Assembly: GCF_025996515.1 (NCBI RefSeq)
Contig: NZ_BLRH01000009.1
Location: forward strand, 1,116,001-1,180,000
Source of the DNA: Rhizohabitans arisaemae
GTDB taxonomy: Bacteria; Actinomycetota; Actinomycetes; Streptosporangiales; Streptosporangiaceae
DNA: 64,000 nucleotides
Direction: 5' to 3'
The notes under the pieces were generated by a model. The model saw nothing but the letters and a program-made list of their open reading frames with translations. It had not been told where the DNA came from and made no database searches. Made by a program: the position numbers and the translations under genes. This document shows positions 7,615 through 16,992 of this stretch, piece by piece; the first letter of the stretch is position 1; every line of letters starts with the position of its first letter.

Positions 7615-9036
7615 ATGCCGGTCTCCGTAACAATGCCCCAGCTCGGCGAGAGCGTCACCGAGGGCACAGTCACCCGTTGGCTGAAGAAGGAAGGCGACCA
7701 CGTAGACGCCGACGAGCCGTTGCTCGAGGTGTCCACGGACAAGGTCGACACCGAGATCCCCTCCCCCGCCTCCGGCGTCCTCACCAAGATCACGGTGGCC
7801 GAGGACGAGACGGTCGAGGTCGGCGCGGAACTCGCCGTCATCGACCAGAACGGCGCGGCCGCCGCACCGGCCGCCGCCCCCGCGGCGGCACCCGCGCCCA
7901 CACCGGAGCCGCCCGCGCCGGCGCGCTCCTCCATCCCGCAGCCCGAGGTCCCGGCGGCCCCGCCCGCCCCCGCGCCGCAGGCCGCCGCGCCGCCGCCCGT
8001 GCCCGTCCAGGCTCCGCCGCCGGTGCCGGCGCGGGCCGAGATGCCCCCGGTCGCGCTCTCCGGCGACAGCCCGTACGTCACCCCGCTCGTCCGCAAACTC
8101 GCGACCGAGCACAGCGTCGACCTCGGCACGCTGAACGGCACCGGTGTCGGCGGGCGCATCCGCAAGCAGGACGTCCTGGAGGCGGCGAAGGCCCAGCGTG
8201 AGCGGGCCGCCCAGGCGCAGGCCCCGGCGGCTCAGCCCGTGGCGCAGGCTCCGGCGGCGGCCCCGGCCGCGGCCCCCGCCCAGGAGGCACCGCAGGTCGT
8301 CCCGGACACCACCCTGCGCGGGCGGACCGAGAAGATGCCGCGTATCCGGCAGACCATCGCCAAGCGCATGGTCGAGTCGCTGCAGACCGCGGCCCAGCTC
8401 ACCACGGTGGTGGAGGTCGACGTCACCCGGGTCGCGCGCCTGCGGGACCGGGCCAAGGCCGACTTCCTCCGGCGCGAAGGCGTGAAGCTGACCTTCATGC
8501 CGTTCTTCGCCCTCGCCACCATCGAGGCGCTCAAGGTCCACCCCAAGCTCAACGCGGTGATCAACCTTGAGACCAACGAGGTCACCTACTACGACCACGA
8601 GCACCTGGCGATCGCGGTGGACACCGAGCGCGGTCTCGTCGTCCCGGTGATCAAGGACGCGGGTGACCTCAACATCGCCGGCCTCGCCCGTAAGATCGGC
8701 GACCTCGCCGAGCGGACCCGGACCAACAAGATCGGGCCGGACGAGATCGGCGGCGGCACCTTCACACTGACCAACACGGGCAGCCGCGGGGCGCTCTTCG
8801 ACACGCCGATCCTCAACATGCCGCAGGTCGGCATGCTCGGCACCGGTGCCGTGGTCAAGCGCCCGGTCGTCGTGGAGACCCCCGAGGCCGGGGAGGTCAT
8901 CGCGGTCCGCTCGATGGTCTACCTCGCGCTCACCTACGACCACCGCCTGGTGGACGGCGCCGACGCGGCCCGGTTCCTCACGACGATCAAGAACCGTCTG
9001 GAGGAGGGCCGATTCGAGGCCGCCCTAGGATTGTGA
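7615..9036 (+). CDS. sucB: 2-oxoglutarate dehydrogenase E2 (dihydrolipoamide acyltransferase)
   Basis: The acyl-transferring core of an alpha-ketoacid dehydrogenase complex. Domains in order: one lipoyl domain (1-78, lipoyl-lysine 43 in 'STDKVDTE'), a long Ala/Pro linker (about 80-150), an E3-binding domain (about 155-190, '[16 protein letters not shown]'), a second Ala/Pro linker, and the catalytic domain (about 230-473) ending in '[15 protein letters not shown]' with catalytic His443 and Asp447. Many actinobacterial SucB proteins carry two lipoyl domains; only one is present here. It follows lpdA by 36 bases and precedes the TIGR01777 gene by one base. The lipB/lipA genes that lipoylate it lie 2 kb downstream. 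Confidence 0.94.
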   Translation: MPVSVTMPQLGESVTEGTVTRWLKKEGDHVDADEPLLEVSTDKVDTEIPSPASGVLTKITVAEDETVEVGAELAVIDQNGAAAAPAAAPAAAPAPTPEPPAPARSSIPQPEVPAAPPAPAPQAAAPPPVPVQAPPPVPARAEMPPVALSGDSPYVTPLVRKLATEHSVDLGTLNGTGVGGRIRKQDVLEAAKAQRERAAQAQAPAAQPVAQAPAAAPAAAPAQEAPQVVPDTTLRGRTEKMPRIRQTIAKRMVESLQTAAQLTTVVEVDVTRVARLRDRAKADFLRREGVKLTFMPFFALATIEALKVHPKLNAVINLETNEVTYYDHEHLAIAVDTERGLVVPVIKDAGDLNIAGLARKIGDLAERTRTNKIGPDEIGGGTFTLTNTGSRGALFDTPILNMPQVGMLGTGAVVKRPVVVETPEAGEVIAVRSMVYLALTYDHRLVDGADAARFLTTIKNRLEEGRFEAALGL

Positions 9037-9037
9037 T

Positions 9038-9934
9038 GTGACGATAATCATGACCGGCTCGTCCGGTCTGCTCGGTACGGCCCTCGCCCGCGCACTGCGC
9101 GGCGAGGGCCGCCGCGTTTTGAGCCTGGTACGGCGTCCGCCGCGCGACCCCGACGAGGCCCGGTGGGACCCCCGGACCGGTGCGCTCGACCCCGAGGTGC
9201 TGCGGAACGCCGAAGCGGTGATCCACCTGGCGGGCGCGGGGATCGGCGACCGGCGCTGGTCCGACGCCTACAAGGCCGAGCTCCGCGCCAGCCGGGTGAC
9301 GGGCACCCGGACCCTCGCCCGCGCGCTCGGCGAGCTCGGCGACGACCGGCCCGGGGTGCTTCTGTCGGCGTCGGCGATCGGCTTCTACGGCGACACCGGG
9401 GACCGGGCCGTCGACGAGTCCGCGCCCCGGGGAACGGGGTTCCTCGCCGACCTGGTGCGGGACTGGGAGGCCGAGGCGCGGGTGCCCGGGATGCGGGTGG
9501 TGCTGCTGCGCTCGGGGATCGTCCTGGCCCGTGGCGGCGGCACCCTCGGGAAGATGCTCCCGATCTTCCGGGCCGGGGCCGGGGCGCCGCTCGGCACCGG
9601 CCGGCAGTACTTCAGCTGGATCGGCCTGCCCGACTGGGTGGGCGCCGTCCGCTTCCTGCTCGGTCCGCAGGCCGCCGGGACCGAGGGACCGGTCAACCTC
9701 ACCGCCCCCGAGCCGGTGACCAACGCCGCGTTCACCAAGGCCCTCGGCCGGGCGCTGCACCGGCCTACCCTGCCGATCCCGGTCCCCGCCTTCGGGCTCC
9801 GTCTCGCGCTCGGCGAACTCGCCGACGAAGGCGTGCTGATCAGCCAGCGGATACGGCCCGGGGTCCTGACCGAGCTCGGCTACCCGTTCCTGCACCCCTC
9901 GGTGGGCCCCGCGCTGGAGGCGGTGCTGGCCTGA
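9038..9934 (+). CDS. TIGR01777 family NAD(P)-binding epimerase-like oxidoreductase
   Basis: A 298-residue Rossmann-fold protein of the extended SDR type. The N-terminal dinucleotide motif is 'MTGSSGLLGTALARAL'. The family segment 'VIHLAGAGIGDRRWSDAYK' is present, as are 'SASAIGFYGDTGD' and, in the second half, the conserved 'FSWIGLPDWVGAVRFLL'. The C-terminus carries the DUF1731 region ('ELADEGVLISQRIRP'). The enzymatic function of this family is not established. Its GTG start is one base after the sucB stop, indicating translational coupling; the same neighbour pair (Rv2215-Rv2216) occurs in mycobacteria. Confidence 0.93.
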   Translation: MTIIMTGSSGLLGTALARALRGEGRRVLSLVRRPPRDPDEARWDPRTGALDPEVLRNAEAVIHLAGAGIGDRRWSDAYKAELRASRVTGTRTLARALGELGDDRPGVLLSASAIGFYGDTGDRAVDESAPRGTGFLADLVRDWEAEARVPGMRVVLLRSGIVLARGGGTLGKMLPIFRAGAGAPLGTGRQYFSWIGLPDWVGAVRFLLGPQAAGTEGPVNLTAPEPVTNAAFTKALGRALHRPTLPIPVPAFGLRLALGELADEGVLISQRIRPGVLTELGYPFLHPSVGPALEAVLA

Positions 9935-9953
9935 CGGCGAGGGACGGTTCGAC

Positions 9954-9974
9954 GCCGCAGGCCGTACCTGCGGC
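9954..9974 (+). terminator. Hairpin after the sucB/TIGR01777 operon
   Basis: A perfect 8-base stem, GCCGCAGG and CCTGCGGC, around a 5-base loop, 20 bases past the stop codon. There is no U tract, as is common in high-GC actinobacteria. Confidence 0.55.
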
Positions 9975-10123
9975 AATCGGCCCCGTTCAGCCGTCAACCG
10001 GATTGGGGGAAACACACACCTTCTTCACGCCCTGCTAGTTGCGGTGTTCCGTCCCCGGAACCGACTACGGCCCCCCTAATGTAGGAAGCCGGTACCTTCA
10101 GGGCGGCCATCGGGGAGAAGCAG

Positions 10124-10861
10124 ATGAACAGACTCGGTCAATCGCACATCGTGGCCATCGGCGGCGGGTCCTTCGTCCTCACCGAGCGCCACGGCTGCAT
10201 GCGCCCCAGCGCGCTGATGCGCTACGTCCTGGACCTCACCGGGCAGGACCGCCCCAAGCTCTGCGTCCTGCCCACCGCGGCGGGCGACAACCCCGACTGG
10301 CTGGTCAAGATCTACGACGCGCTGCGGCCGTGGGACGTCGAGGTCAGCCACCTCACGCTCTTCCCCATGCCGAACGTGGACGACATCCGCGCCCTTCTGC
10401 TGGAGCAGGACGCGATCTACGTCACCGGGGGCAGCGTCGCCAACCTGATGGCGCTCTGGCGGCTGCACGGGATCGACGAGATCCTGCGGGAGGCTTGGGA
10501 GGCGGGGATCGTGCTGTCCGGACAGAGCGCCGGCGCGCTCTGCTGGCACGTGGGCGGCAGCACCGACTCCTTCGGCCCCAAGCTCCGGCCGTGGGCCGAA
10601 GGTCTGGGGCTGCTTCCGTACTCCTGCGGGGTGCACTACGACTCCGACCCCCAGCGCCGGGCCCTCATGCACCAGTCGGTCTCCTCCGGCGAGCTCCCGG
10701 TCGGCTACGCGGCGGACGAGGGGGTCGCCCTCCACTACGTCGGCACCGAGTTCATCCAGGCCGTCACGGTGGATCCCCGCGGATACGCGTACCGTGTCGA
10801 TCGCGATGATTCGGGTGAGGTCAAGGAGTTCAAAGTGGAACCCCGGCTCCTTACCCCTTAG
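10124..10861 (+). CDS. Peptidase E-like protein (S51 family, class I glutamine amidotransferase fold)
   Basis: A 245-residue protein related to Asp-dipeptidase PepE and cyanophycinase. The nucleophile elbow 'GQSAGALCWH' (serine nucleophile, about residue 132) is clear, preceded by 'AIYVTGGSVANLMALW', which contributes to the oxyanion site. The N-terminus has 'HIVAIGGGSF'. A downstream histidine-containing segment 'LLPYSCGVHYDSD' fits the S51 layout. Substrate is not known; the family cleaves short Asp-containing peptides. A GGGGAGAAG box precedes ATG 10124. It lies 9 bases before lipB, suggesting co-transcription. Confidence 0.9.
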   Translation: MNRLGQSHIVAIGGGSFVLTERHGCMRPSALMRYVLDLTGQDRPKLCVLPTAAGDNPDWLVKIYDALRPWDVEVSHLTLFPMPNVDDIRALLLEQDAIYVTGGSVANLMALWRLHGIDEILREAWEAGIVLSGQSAGALCWHVGGSTDSFGPKLRPWAEGLGLLPYSCGVHYDSDPQRRALMHQSVSSGELPVGYAADEGVALHYVGTEFIQAVTVDPRGYAYRVDRDDSGEVKEFKVEPRLLTP

Positions 10862-10870
10862 GGTGACCCC

Positions 10871-11551
10871 GTGAGTAGGCTCGCGATTGTCCGGCTCGGT
10901 GTTGATGTGCCCTACGAGCAGGCGTGGGATCTGCAGCGTCAGGTGCACGCGCGGAGGGTCACCGATGCGATCTCCGACACGTGCCTGATGCTGGAACACG
11001 CCCCGGTGTACACGGCGGGCAAGCGCACGGCCCCCTCCGATCGCCCACAGGACGGCACCCCGGTCGTCGACGTGGACCGGGGCGGCAAGATCACCTGGCA
11101 CGGTCCCGGTCAGCTCACCGGCTATCCCATCGTCAAGCTGGCCCCGCCGCTGGACGTCGTCGCCTTCATCCGGCTCCTGGAGGAGGCCCTCATCCGGGTC
11201 TGCTGGAACTTCGGCCTGGAGACCGCCACCGTCGAAGGCCGAACCGGGGTGTGGGTGCCCGCCTCCCGCGGGCTCCCCGACCGCAAGGTGGGCGCGATCG
11301 GCCTGCGCGTCGCCCGGGGCGTGACGATGCACGGCTTCGCACTGAACTGCTGCAGCGACCTCAACTGGTTCAACCGGATCGTGCCGTGCGGGATCCCCGA
11401 TGCCGGAGTCTCCTCGCTGTCGGTGGAGACCGGCCGGCTGATCACGGTTGACGATGTGATTCCGCAGGTGGAGAAGCGGCTGGCCGAGGCCCTCGGCGCC
11501 GACGCGTTCGACCTGCACGAGGAGGACCTGGTCGCCTCGCACCTGAGGTGA
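10871..11551 (+). CDS. lipB: Octanoyl-[acyl carrier protein]:protein N-octanoyltransferase
   Basis: Transfers octanoyl groups from acyl carrier protein to the lipoyl domains of E2 and GcvH proteins, the first step of de novo protein lipoylation. The 226-residue sequence shows '[14 protein letters not shown]', the binding segment '[20 protein letters not shown]', the catalytic lysine in 'KVGAIGLRV' (Lys139) and the catalytic cysteine in '[14 protein letters not shown]' (Cys173). GTG 10871 starts 9 bases after the peptidase E stop. lipA follows 43 bases downstream with its own leaderless promoter. Confidence 0.96.
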   Translation: MSRLAIVRLGVDVPYEQAWDLQRQVHARRVTDAISDTCLMLEHAPVYTAGKRTAPSDRPQDGTPVVDVDRGGKITWHGPGQLTGYPIVKLAPPLDVVAFIRLLEEALIRVCWNFGLETATVEGRTGVWVPASRGLPDRKVGAIGLRVARGVTMHGFALNCCSDLNWFNRIVPCGIPDAGVSSLSVETGRLITVDDVIPQVEKRLAEALGADAFDLHEEDLVASHLR

Positions 11552-11582
11552 CTCCGGTGAATCGTGTCGCACCGGGCGGACG

Positions 11583-11588
11583 TAGACT
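11583..11588 (+). promoter_or_regulatory. -10 box of a leaderless lipA transcript
   Basis: TAGACT lies 6 bases before the GTG start of lipA and no Shine-Dalgarno is present between them. Confidence 0.5.
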
Positions 11589-11594
11589 GCTGGC

Positions 11595-12518
11595 GTGACC
11601 GTTGCACCGGAAGGCCGCAAGCTCCTCCGCCTGGAGGTCCGCAACAGCCAGACCCCCATCGAGCGCAAACCGTCGTGGATCAAGACCCGCCTCAAGACCG
11701 GACCTGAGTACACCCAGCTCAAGTCACTGGTCCGCCGGGAAGGGCTGCACACGGTGTGCGAGGAGGCCGGCTGTCCCAACATCTACGAATGCTGGGAGGA
11801 CCGGGAGGCCACGTTCCTGATCGGCGGGGACCAGTGCACCCGGCGCTGCGACTTCTGCCAGATCGACACCGGCAAGCCCGCCGAGTACGACGTCGACGAG
11901 CCCCGCCGGGTCGCCGAATCGGTGCAGACCATGGGGCTGAAGTACGCGACGGTCACCGGGGTCGCCCGGGACGACCTGCCCGACGGCGGCTCCTGGCTCT
12001 ACGCCGAAACCGCCCGGCAGATCCACGCCTTGGTCCCCGGCTGCGGCGTCGAGCTGCTCATCCCGGACTTCAACGCGGATCCGGCGCAGCTGGCGGAGGT
12101 CTTCTCCGCGCGGCCCGAGGTCCTCGCCCACAACGTCGAGACCGTCCCCCGGATCTTCAAGCGGATCCGGCCCGCGTTCCGCTACGAGCGATCGCTGTCG
12201 GTCCTGACCCGTGCCAAGGAACACGGCCTGGTCACCAAGTCCAACCTCATCCTCGGGATGGGCGAGGAGCGGGCGGAGATCAGCCAGGCCATGCGCGATT
12301 TGCACGAGGCGGGCTGCGATCTGCTGACGATCACGCAGTACCTCCGGCCCTCCGTCCGGCACCACCCGGTCGAGCGCTGGGTCAAGCCGGAGGAGTTCGT
12401 CGACCTGCAGGCGGAGGCCGAGGAGATCGGCTTCGCCGGGGTCCTCTCCGGACCGCTGGTCCGGTCCTCCTACCGCGCGGGCAAGCTTTACCGTCAGGCC
12501 GTGGCCCTCGGCAGATGA
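11595..12518 (+). CDS. lipA: Lipoyl synthase (radical SAM)
   Basis: Inserts two sulfurs into protein-bound octanoyl groups, completing lipoate. Both iron-sulfur sites are visible: the auxiliary cluster cysteines C55, C60 and C66 ('[13 protein letters not shown]') and the radical SAM cluster C81, C85 and C88 ('CTRRCDFC'). The conserved C-terminal '[14 protein letters not shown]' supplies the serine that ligates the auxiliary cluster. Length is 307 residues, slightly short but complete. With lipB it provides the cofactor of the SucB protein encoded 2.5 kb upstream. Confidence 0.97.
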   Translation: MTVAPEGRKLLRLEVRNSQTPIERKPSWIKTRLKTGPEYTQLKSLVRREGLHTVCEEAGCPNIYECWEDREATFLIGGDQCTRRCDFCQIDTGKPAEYDVDEPRRVAESVQTMGLKYATVTGVARDDLPDGGSWLYAETARQIHALVPGCGVELLIPDFNADPAQLAEVFSARPEVLAHNVETVPRIFKRIRPAFRYERSLSVLTRAKEHGLVTKSNLILGMGEERAEISQAMRDLHEAGCDLLTITQYLRPSVRHHPVERWVKPEEFVDLQAEAEEIGFAGVLSGPLVRSSYRAGKLYRQAVALGR

Positions 12519-12592
12519 CCTGCGGGATGTTTGTTCGGAGTTCAGCGGAGAGCGTAGGCCGGCTCCGTTTCGCGCTTGGCGGGTAGGACTCC

Positions 12593-12598
12593 TATCCT
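12593..12598 (+). promoter_or_regulatory. -10 box of a leaderless DUF4191 transcript
   Basis: TATCCT lies 7 bases before ATG 12606, with no Shine-Dalgarno between. Confidence 0.45.
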
Positions 12599-12605
12599 TA
12601 CCGAC

Positions 12606-13295
12606 ATGGCGAAGCCCACAGAAACCGCTGAGCGTCCGGGGCGGCTCAAGCAGATCCGGATGATCGCGTCGTTCATCCACAAGAACAACCGCACGGGCAT
12701 GCCGATCGTGTTCGCGTCGGCCCTCGGCACGCTGATCCTCTTCGTGGTGATCGGCGTGGTCATCGACCTGCTTTGGTACATGATCCCGCTGGGCATCATG
12801 ACCGCCGCCATCGTCGGGCTCGTGATATTCGGGCGATTGGCGCAGAAGGCGCAGTACGCCGCGCTCGAAGGTCAGCTGGGCGGCGCCGCCGTGATCCTGG
12901 AGAGCATGCGCGGCAACTGGACCGTCACCCCGGCGGTCGTGGTCACCAGGGAGCAGCACCTGGTGCACCGGGTGGTCGGCCCGCCCGGAATCGTGCTGGT
13001 GTCCGAAGGGCCGGGCAACCGGACGCAGCGTCTGCTGCAGGCCGAGAAGAAGCGGCTCCAGCGGGTCGTTCCCGACATCTACATCTACGACATCCAGTGC
13101 GGCGACGCCGAAGGGCAGATTCCGCTCAAAAACCTCCAGCGTCACGTAATGAAACTCCCGCGCAACCTACGGAAACCCGCCGTGATGACGATCAATGACC
13201 GGCTGCGGACCCTCCCAAGCAGCGTGCCGATCCCCAAGGGCCCCCTGCCGAAGGGCATGCGCATGCCCAAGGGCGTAAACCCCAAGACGCGATGA
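12606..13295 (+). CDS. DUF4191 family membrane protein
   Basis: A 229-residue protein always found next to lipA in actinobacteria (Rv2219 position). After a charged N-terminus there are two adjacent membrane helices (about residues 37-85, 'GTLILFVVIGVVIDLLWYMI' and 'IMTAAIVGLVIFG'). A cytoplasmic domain follows with 'QLGGAAVILESMRGNW' and 'HRVVGPPGIVLVSEG', then a basic tail rich in Lys, Pro and Gly. Function is unknown; conserved synteny with lipoate and glutamine synthetase genes is the only clue. ATG 12606 fits the leaderless promoter; an upstream in-frame start at 12576 is less likely. Confidence 0.88.
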   Translation: MAKPTETAERPGRLKQIRMIASFIHKNNRTGMPIVFASALGTLILFVVIGVVIDLLWYMIPLGIMTAAIVGLVIFGRLAQKAQYAALEGQLGGAAVILESMRGNWTVTPAVVVTREQHLVHRVVGPPGIVLVSEGPGNRTQRLLQAEKKRLQRVVPDIYIYDIQCGDAEGQIPLKNLQRHVMKLPRNLRKPAVMTINDRLRTLPSSVPIPKGPLPKGMRMPKGVNPKTR

Positions 13296-14143
13296 CCCAG
13301 GACCACCCGAGCCACGAGGATCAAGGCTACGAGGCCCTCGTCGAACAGATCGTCGTCAGCCGCAGGCCGGCCTCCGCCGCCGAGACCGCCGCCGCCAACC
13401 GAGGCTGGTGGGACGGCACCTCCGACGACTACCAGGCCGAACACGGGGAATTCCTCCGCGACGTGGGCTTCGTCTGGTGCCCGGAGGGGACCGACGAGGC
13501 CGACGTACACCTCCTGGGGGACGTTCGCGGCAAGCGGATCCTGGAGATCGGCTGCGGTGCCGGGCAGTGCGGGCGCTGGCTCATCGCCCAGGGAGCCCAC
13601 GTGGCCGGGGTCGACCTCTCCGCCCGGCAGCTTCAGCACTCGCGCCGGATCGACGAGGCGACAGCCGTACGACTCCCCGCGCTGGTGGCGAACGCGGAGC
13701 GCCTGCCGTTCGCCGACTCCTCGTTCGACCTCGCCTGCTCCGCCTTCGGGGCGATCCCGTTCGTCGCCGACTCCGCCGCGGTGATGCGGGAGGCCTGGCG
13801 GGTGCTCCGGCCGGGCGGACGGTTCGTCTTCTCGGTGACCCACCCGCTCCGGTGGGCGTTCCCCGACGACCCGGGGCCGAACGGCCTCGTCGCCGACCGC
13901 TCCTACTTCGACCGCACCCCGTACGTCGAGGTCGACGAGGCGGGCCGCGCGGTCTACGTCGAACACCACCGGACCATGGCCGACCGGATCGGCGAGATCG
14001 TCGGGGCCGGCCTCCGGCTGGACGCAATGGTCGAGCCGGAGTGGCCCGATGGGCACGAGCGGGAGTGGGGCCAGTGGAGCCCGCTGCGGGGCCGCTTCAT
14101 CCCCGGTACCGCGATCTTCCTCTGCTCCCGCCCCGAGGGCTGA
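13292..14143 (+). CDS. Class I SAM-dependent methyltransferase
   Basis: A 283-residue methyltransferase. Motif I is 'ILEIGCGAGQCGRWLIAQGA' with the acidic residue in 'VAGVDLS'. Post-motif segments are 'PFADSSFDLACSAFGAIPFV' and 'EAWRVLRPGGRFVFSVTHPL', typical of small-molecule or quinone-type methyltransferases. The extended N-terminus 'SAAETAAANRGWWDGTSDDY' is characteristic of an actinobacterial subgroup of unknown substrate. Its ATG overlaps the stop of the DUF4191 gene (ATGA), so the two are translationally coupled. Confidence 0.9.
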   Translation: MTQDHPSHEDQGYEALVEQIVVSRRPASAAETAAANRGWWDGTSDDYQAEHGEFLRDVGFVWCPEGTDEADVHLLGDVRGKRILEIGCGAGQCGRWLIAQGAHVAGVDLSARQLQHSRRIDEATAVRLPALVANAERLPFADSSFDLACSAFGAIPFVADSAAVMREAWRVLRPGGRFVFSVTHPLRWAFPDDPGPNGLVADRSYFDRTPYVEVDEAGRAVYVEHHRTMADRIGEIVGAGLRLDAMVEPEWPDGHEREWGQWSPLRGRFIPGTAIFLCSRPEG

Positions 14144-14177
14144 CCCGGCTTCGCCCGTACCGAATCGACGCTGTGCC

Positions 14178-14270
14178 GGTACGGGCTTCGCCGCCTTCCG
14201 GTCGTGGCCGGGGGCCGTCTTTCAGTCGTGGCCGGGGATGCGGGCGGGTACGGGCTTCGCCGCCTTCCGG
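14178..14270. repeat. 24-base direct repeat between methyltransferase and RDD genes
   Basis: The same 24 bases, beginning GGTACGGGCTTCGCC, occur at 14178-14201 and 14247-14270 (69-base period). A shorter unit, GTCGTGGCCGGGG, is also repeated between them. The repeats lie between convergent genes. They look like local slippage or duplication in a GC-rich intergenic region, with no sign of a mobile element. Confidence 0.6.
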
Positions 14271-14301
14271 CCGTACCGGCCGCCGATGTGGAGCCGCTCG
14301 G

Positions 14302-14760
14302 TCAGACCCGGACGACGACCGTGCCGGCCGCGCGGTCGTGCAGGCCGCGATGGTCGCGGTCCCAGATGAGCGCGGGCACCGCGAGGCAGAGCAGGAACGC
14401 CCTGATCACGACCGACGGGAGCGACGGCCGTCCGCCGTGCACGCCCGCCACCCGGATGTTCACGACGCGCATGCCGAGGGTCCAGCCGAGCGTCCCGGTC
14501 AACAGGACGTACTCCGTGAAGAGGATGACCAGCCCCCAGAGGCCCGCGGACTGCGCGTCCATGCGCAGCAGGCCCTGGGCGATCGCCCAGACGCAGACAA
14601 ACCAGTCGATGAGCAGGGCGCCGATCCGGCGGCCCCACCCGGCGACCGAACCGCTGCCTTCCGGCGGAAGGCCCAGCTGCTCCCCCGGGTAGCCGAGGTC
14701 CACGCCCGCCGCCCGGGTGCCGCTGATCCAGGTCTGCGTCCAACGCCGCTCACCGCTCAT
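14302..14760 (-). CDS. RDD family membrane protein
   Basis: A 152-residue integral membrane protein. After a 45-residue soluble N-terminus, the RDD motif region begins 'GWGRRIGALLIDWFVCVWAI' (Arg and Asp in the first helix). A second helix is 'ILFTEYVLLTGTLGWTLGMR', and the end 'WDRDHRGLHDRAAGTVVV' is the conserved RDD C-terminus. RDD proteins are poorly characterised; some act in ion (Na+/H+) homeostasis. It occupies the Rv2219A position between lipA/DUF4191 and glnA. The start at 14760 lies 7 bases from a TACCGT -10 box (14768-14773), so the message is probably leaderless. Confidence 0.9.
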   Translation of the reverse strand: MSGERRWTQTWISGTRAAGVDLGYPGEQLGLPPEGSGSVAGWGRRIGALLIDWFVCVWAIAQGLLRMDAQSAGLWGLVILFTEYVLLTGTLGWTLGMRVVNIRVAGVHGGRPSLPSVVIRAFLLCLAVPALIWDRDHRGLHDRAAGTVVVRV

Positions 14761-14890
14761 GGCATCCACGGTATCCGGCCGGGAGGGTGGTCCCGCACCG
14801 GCATTAACACGCGTGAAACAAACGAGACACGGCATGGAAACGGCGATCGCCTAACTTCGAGGATGCAAGCTCGTGCCCCCAGGAGGTTGG

Positions 14891-16315
14891 ATGTTTAAGA
14901 CCGCCGATGACGTCCTCAAGTTCGTTAAGGACGAAGGCGTGGAGTTCATCGACGTCAGGTTCTGCGACCTGCCCGGGACGATGCACCACTTCACCTTCCC
15001 CGTGGCGAACTTCGACGCGAGCGTCTTCACCGACGGCCTGATGTTCGACGGATCCTCGATCCGCGGTTTCCAGGCCATCCACGAGTCGGACATGCTGCTG
15101 CTTCCCGACCCGACGACCGCCGTGCTGGACCCGTTCCGCGCGCACAAGACCCTGATCATCAACTTCTTCGTGCACGACCCGCTCACCGGCGAGGCGTACA
15201 GCAGGGACCCGCGGAACATCGCGCGGAAGGCGGAGGAGTACCTGCGGGGCAGCGGGATCGCCGACACCGCCTACTTCGGCGCCGAGGCCGAGTTCTACAT
15301 CTTCGACGACGTGCGGTTCGAGACCAACCAGCACTCGGGGTACTACTACATCGACTCCATCGAAGGCGCGTGGAACACCGGGCGGGCCCAGGAGGGCGGC
15401 AACCTCGGGTACAAGCCCCGCTACAAGGGCGGCTACTTCCCCGTCCCGCCGATGGACCACTTCACCGACCTGCGCTCGGAGATGGCCAGCAAGCTCATCG
15501 AGGCCGGCATCCACGTTGAGATGCAGCACCACGAGGTCGGCACCGCGGGCCAGGCCGAGATCAACTTCCGCTTCGACACGATGCTGAAGACCGCCGACAA
15601 CCTGATGCTGTTCAAGTACATCATCAAGAGCACGGCGCTGGAGAACGGCCACACCGTCACCTTCATGCCCAAGCCGATCTTCGGTGACAACGGCTCCGGC
15701 ATGCACTGCCACCAGTCCCTGTGGAAGGAAGGCGACCCCCTCTTCTACGACGAGGTCGGCTACGCCGGGCTGTCCGACACCGCCCGCCACTACATCGGCG
15801 GCCTGCTCAAGCACGCCCCCTCGCTGCTCGCGTTCACCAACCCGACGGTCAACTCCTACCACCGGCTCGTCCCCGGCTACGAGGCCCCCGTCAACCTGGT
15901 CTACAGCCAGCGGAACCGCTCCGCCTGCGTCCGGATCCCGCTCACCGGATCCAACCCCAAGGCCAAGCGCCTGGAGTTCCGCGTCCCCGACCCGTCCTGC
16001 AACCCCTACCTGGCGTTCGCCGCCCAGCTCATGGCCGGGCTCGACGGCATCAAGAACAAGATCGAGCCGGCCGAGCCCGTGGACAAGGACCTCTACGAGC
16101 TGCCCCCCGAGGAGGCCCGCCAGGTCCCGCAGGTCCCCGGCTCGCTCAGCGACGTCCTCAACGCGCTGGAAGCCGACCACGACTACCTCCTCGAAGGCGG
16201 CGTCTTCACCCCGGACCTCATCGAGACCTGGATCAACTACAAGCGGGTCAACGAGGTTGACCCCATCCGCCTCCGCCCGCACCCGCACGAGTTCGAGCTC
16301 TACTACGACGTCTAA
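14891..16315 (+). CDS. glnA: Type I glutamine synthetase, adenylylation-regulated
   Basis: Main ammonium-assimilating enzyme (glutamate + NH3 + ATP to glutamine), a cytosolic dodecamer. At 474 residues it matches the GSI-beta class. Signatures: '[17 protein letters not shown]', metal-binding '[10 protein letters not shown]', '[12 protein letters not shown]' (here '[16 protein letters not shown]'), '[10 protein letters not shown]' and '[20 protein letters not shown]'. The adenylylation tyrosine is present at about Tyr402 in '[15 protein letters not shown]', so GlnE encoded 12 kb downstream can regulate it. ATG 14891 follows AGGAGG at 14881-14886. It is expressed alone, with a strong terminator 40 bases downstream. 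Confidence 0.97.
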   Translation: MFKTADDVLKFVKDEGVEFIDVRFCDLPGTMHHFTFPVANFDASVFTDGLMFDGSSIRGFQAIHESDMLLLPDPTTAVLDPFRAHKTLIINFFVHDPLTGEAYSRDPRNIARKAEEYLRGSGIADTAYFGAEAEFYIFDDVRFETNQHSGYYYIDSIEGAWNTGRAQEGGNLGYKPRYKGGYFPVPPMDHFTDLRSEMASKLIEAGIHVEMQHHEVGTAGQAEINFRFDTMLKTADNLMLFKYIIKSTALENGHTVTFMPKPIFGDNGSGMHCHQSLWKEGDPLFYDEVGYAGLSDTARHYIGGLLKHAPSLLAFTNPTVNSYHRLVPGYEAPVNLVYSQRNRSACVRIPLTGSNPKAKRLEFRVPDPSCNPYLAFAAQLMAGLDGIKNKIEPAEPVDKDLYELPPEEARQVPQVPGSLSDVLNALEADHDYLLEGGVFTPDLIETWINYKRVNEVDPIRLRPHPHEFELYYDV

Positions 16316-16354
16316 GCCGCCTGAAGGAGCACAGGCCACGCGAAGACGTCCCAC

Positions 16355-16394
16355 CGAAAGGCCGCCGGGCCGCCGCACACCCGGCGGCCTTTCG
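16355..16394 (+). terminator. glnA terminator
   Basis: A perfect 15-base stem, CGAAAGGCCGCCGGG paired with CCCGGCGGCCTTTCG, around a 10-base loop, starting 39 bases after the glnA stop. It is one of the strongest hairpins in the window. The rest of 16316-16672 holds only this hairpin and the left end of the duplicated segment. Confidence 0.8.
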
Positions 16395-16672
16395 CATGCC
16401 CCCGAAACTCGGCCGGCGGCCCCGTCCCGCATCCCCTGGCCTTGCGCGATATCGATCGCAAGCCCTGTGACAGCCGCCGCGGACGCCTACCATGCGATGA
16501 CCTCTCAAGCACGGCATCGGGCCGGACGGCCACGTGGCCGTACACGTCTGGGTCGTCTTGGCGGCGGACGACCATGACGTCGGCGTCGGACTATCATGAT
16601 CCAAAGCTGCGGGCCGCCGGACATTCGTCGCCGACCGGAAAGCGGCTGGAGCCATGAATGTAAGGAGCCGAC

Positions 16673-16921
16673 ATGGTGTCGTATTACCCCCCGCGCCTGG
16701 ATCTGGCGTGGCCCATTGAGGAACTCATCCTCACGGTGCGTTCCTACAACTGCCTCAAGCGTGCGGGCATCCACACCTGCGGCGAACTGCTCGCCTGCAG
16801 CGAGCAGGACCTCCTGGAGATCGAGCACTTCAACCCTGCATGCGTCGAGGAGGTCAAGCGGAAGCTCGCCGAAAGCGGTCAGTCTCTTCGTGACGCACAC
16901 AGCGTCGATCCGGCCGAGTGA
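16673..16921 (+). CDS. Stand-alone RNA polymerase alpha C-terminal-domain-like protein, copy 1
   Basis: An 82-residue protein that is essentially only an alpha-CTD: '[20 protein letters not shown]', then '[20 protein letters not shown]', then '[17 protein letters not shown]'. The (HhH)2-like alpha-CTD fold binds UP-element DNA and activators. Compared with E. coli alpha, the first half of the DNA-contact surface is kept (Arg265, Asn268, Cys269, Lys271 equivalents are R23, N26, C27, K29). The second half (Gly296, Lys298, Ser299) is replaced by Asn, Ala and Cys. No assembly domain is present, so it cannot replace alpha; it may compete for regulators or promoters. A TAAGGAG box precedes the start. 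A paralogue lies at 18121. Confidence 0.82.
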   Translation: MVSYYPPRLDLAWPIEELILTVRSYNCLKRAGIHTCGELLACSEQDLLEIEHFNPACVEEVKRKLAESGQSLRDAHSVDPAE

Positions 16922-16980
16922 CAAAGCGGTTCTGCGCACGCCGGATCGCCGAACATCCGGTGGCCGTTCGCGCGCGCCGG

Positions 16981-16986
16981 TAGAGT
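16981..16986 (+). promoter_or_regulatory. -10 box of a leaderless metF transcript
   Basis: TAGAGT lies 6 bases before GTG 16993. A degenerate copy of this promoter (TGGAGT) lies downstream of the second alpha-CTD gene. Confidence 0.5.
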
Positions 16987-16992
16987 TTCCCT

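Noticed and set aside
14178-14270. CRISPR-like repeat pair
   Set aside because: Only two copies with a short GC-rich spacer between convergent genes; no cas genes.
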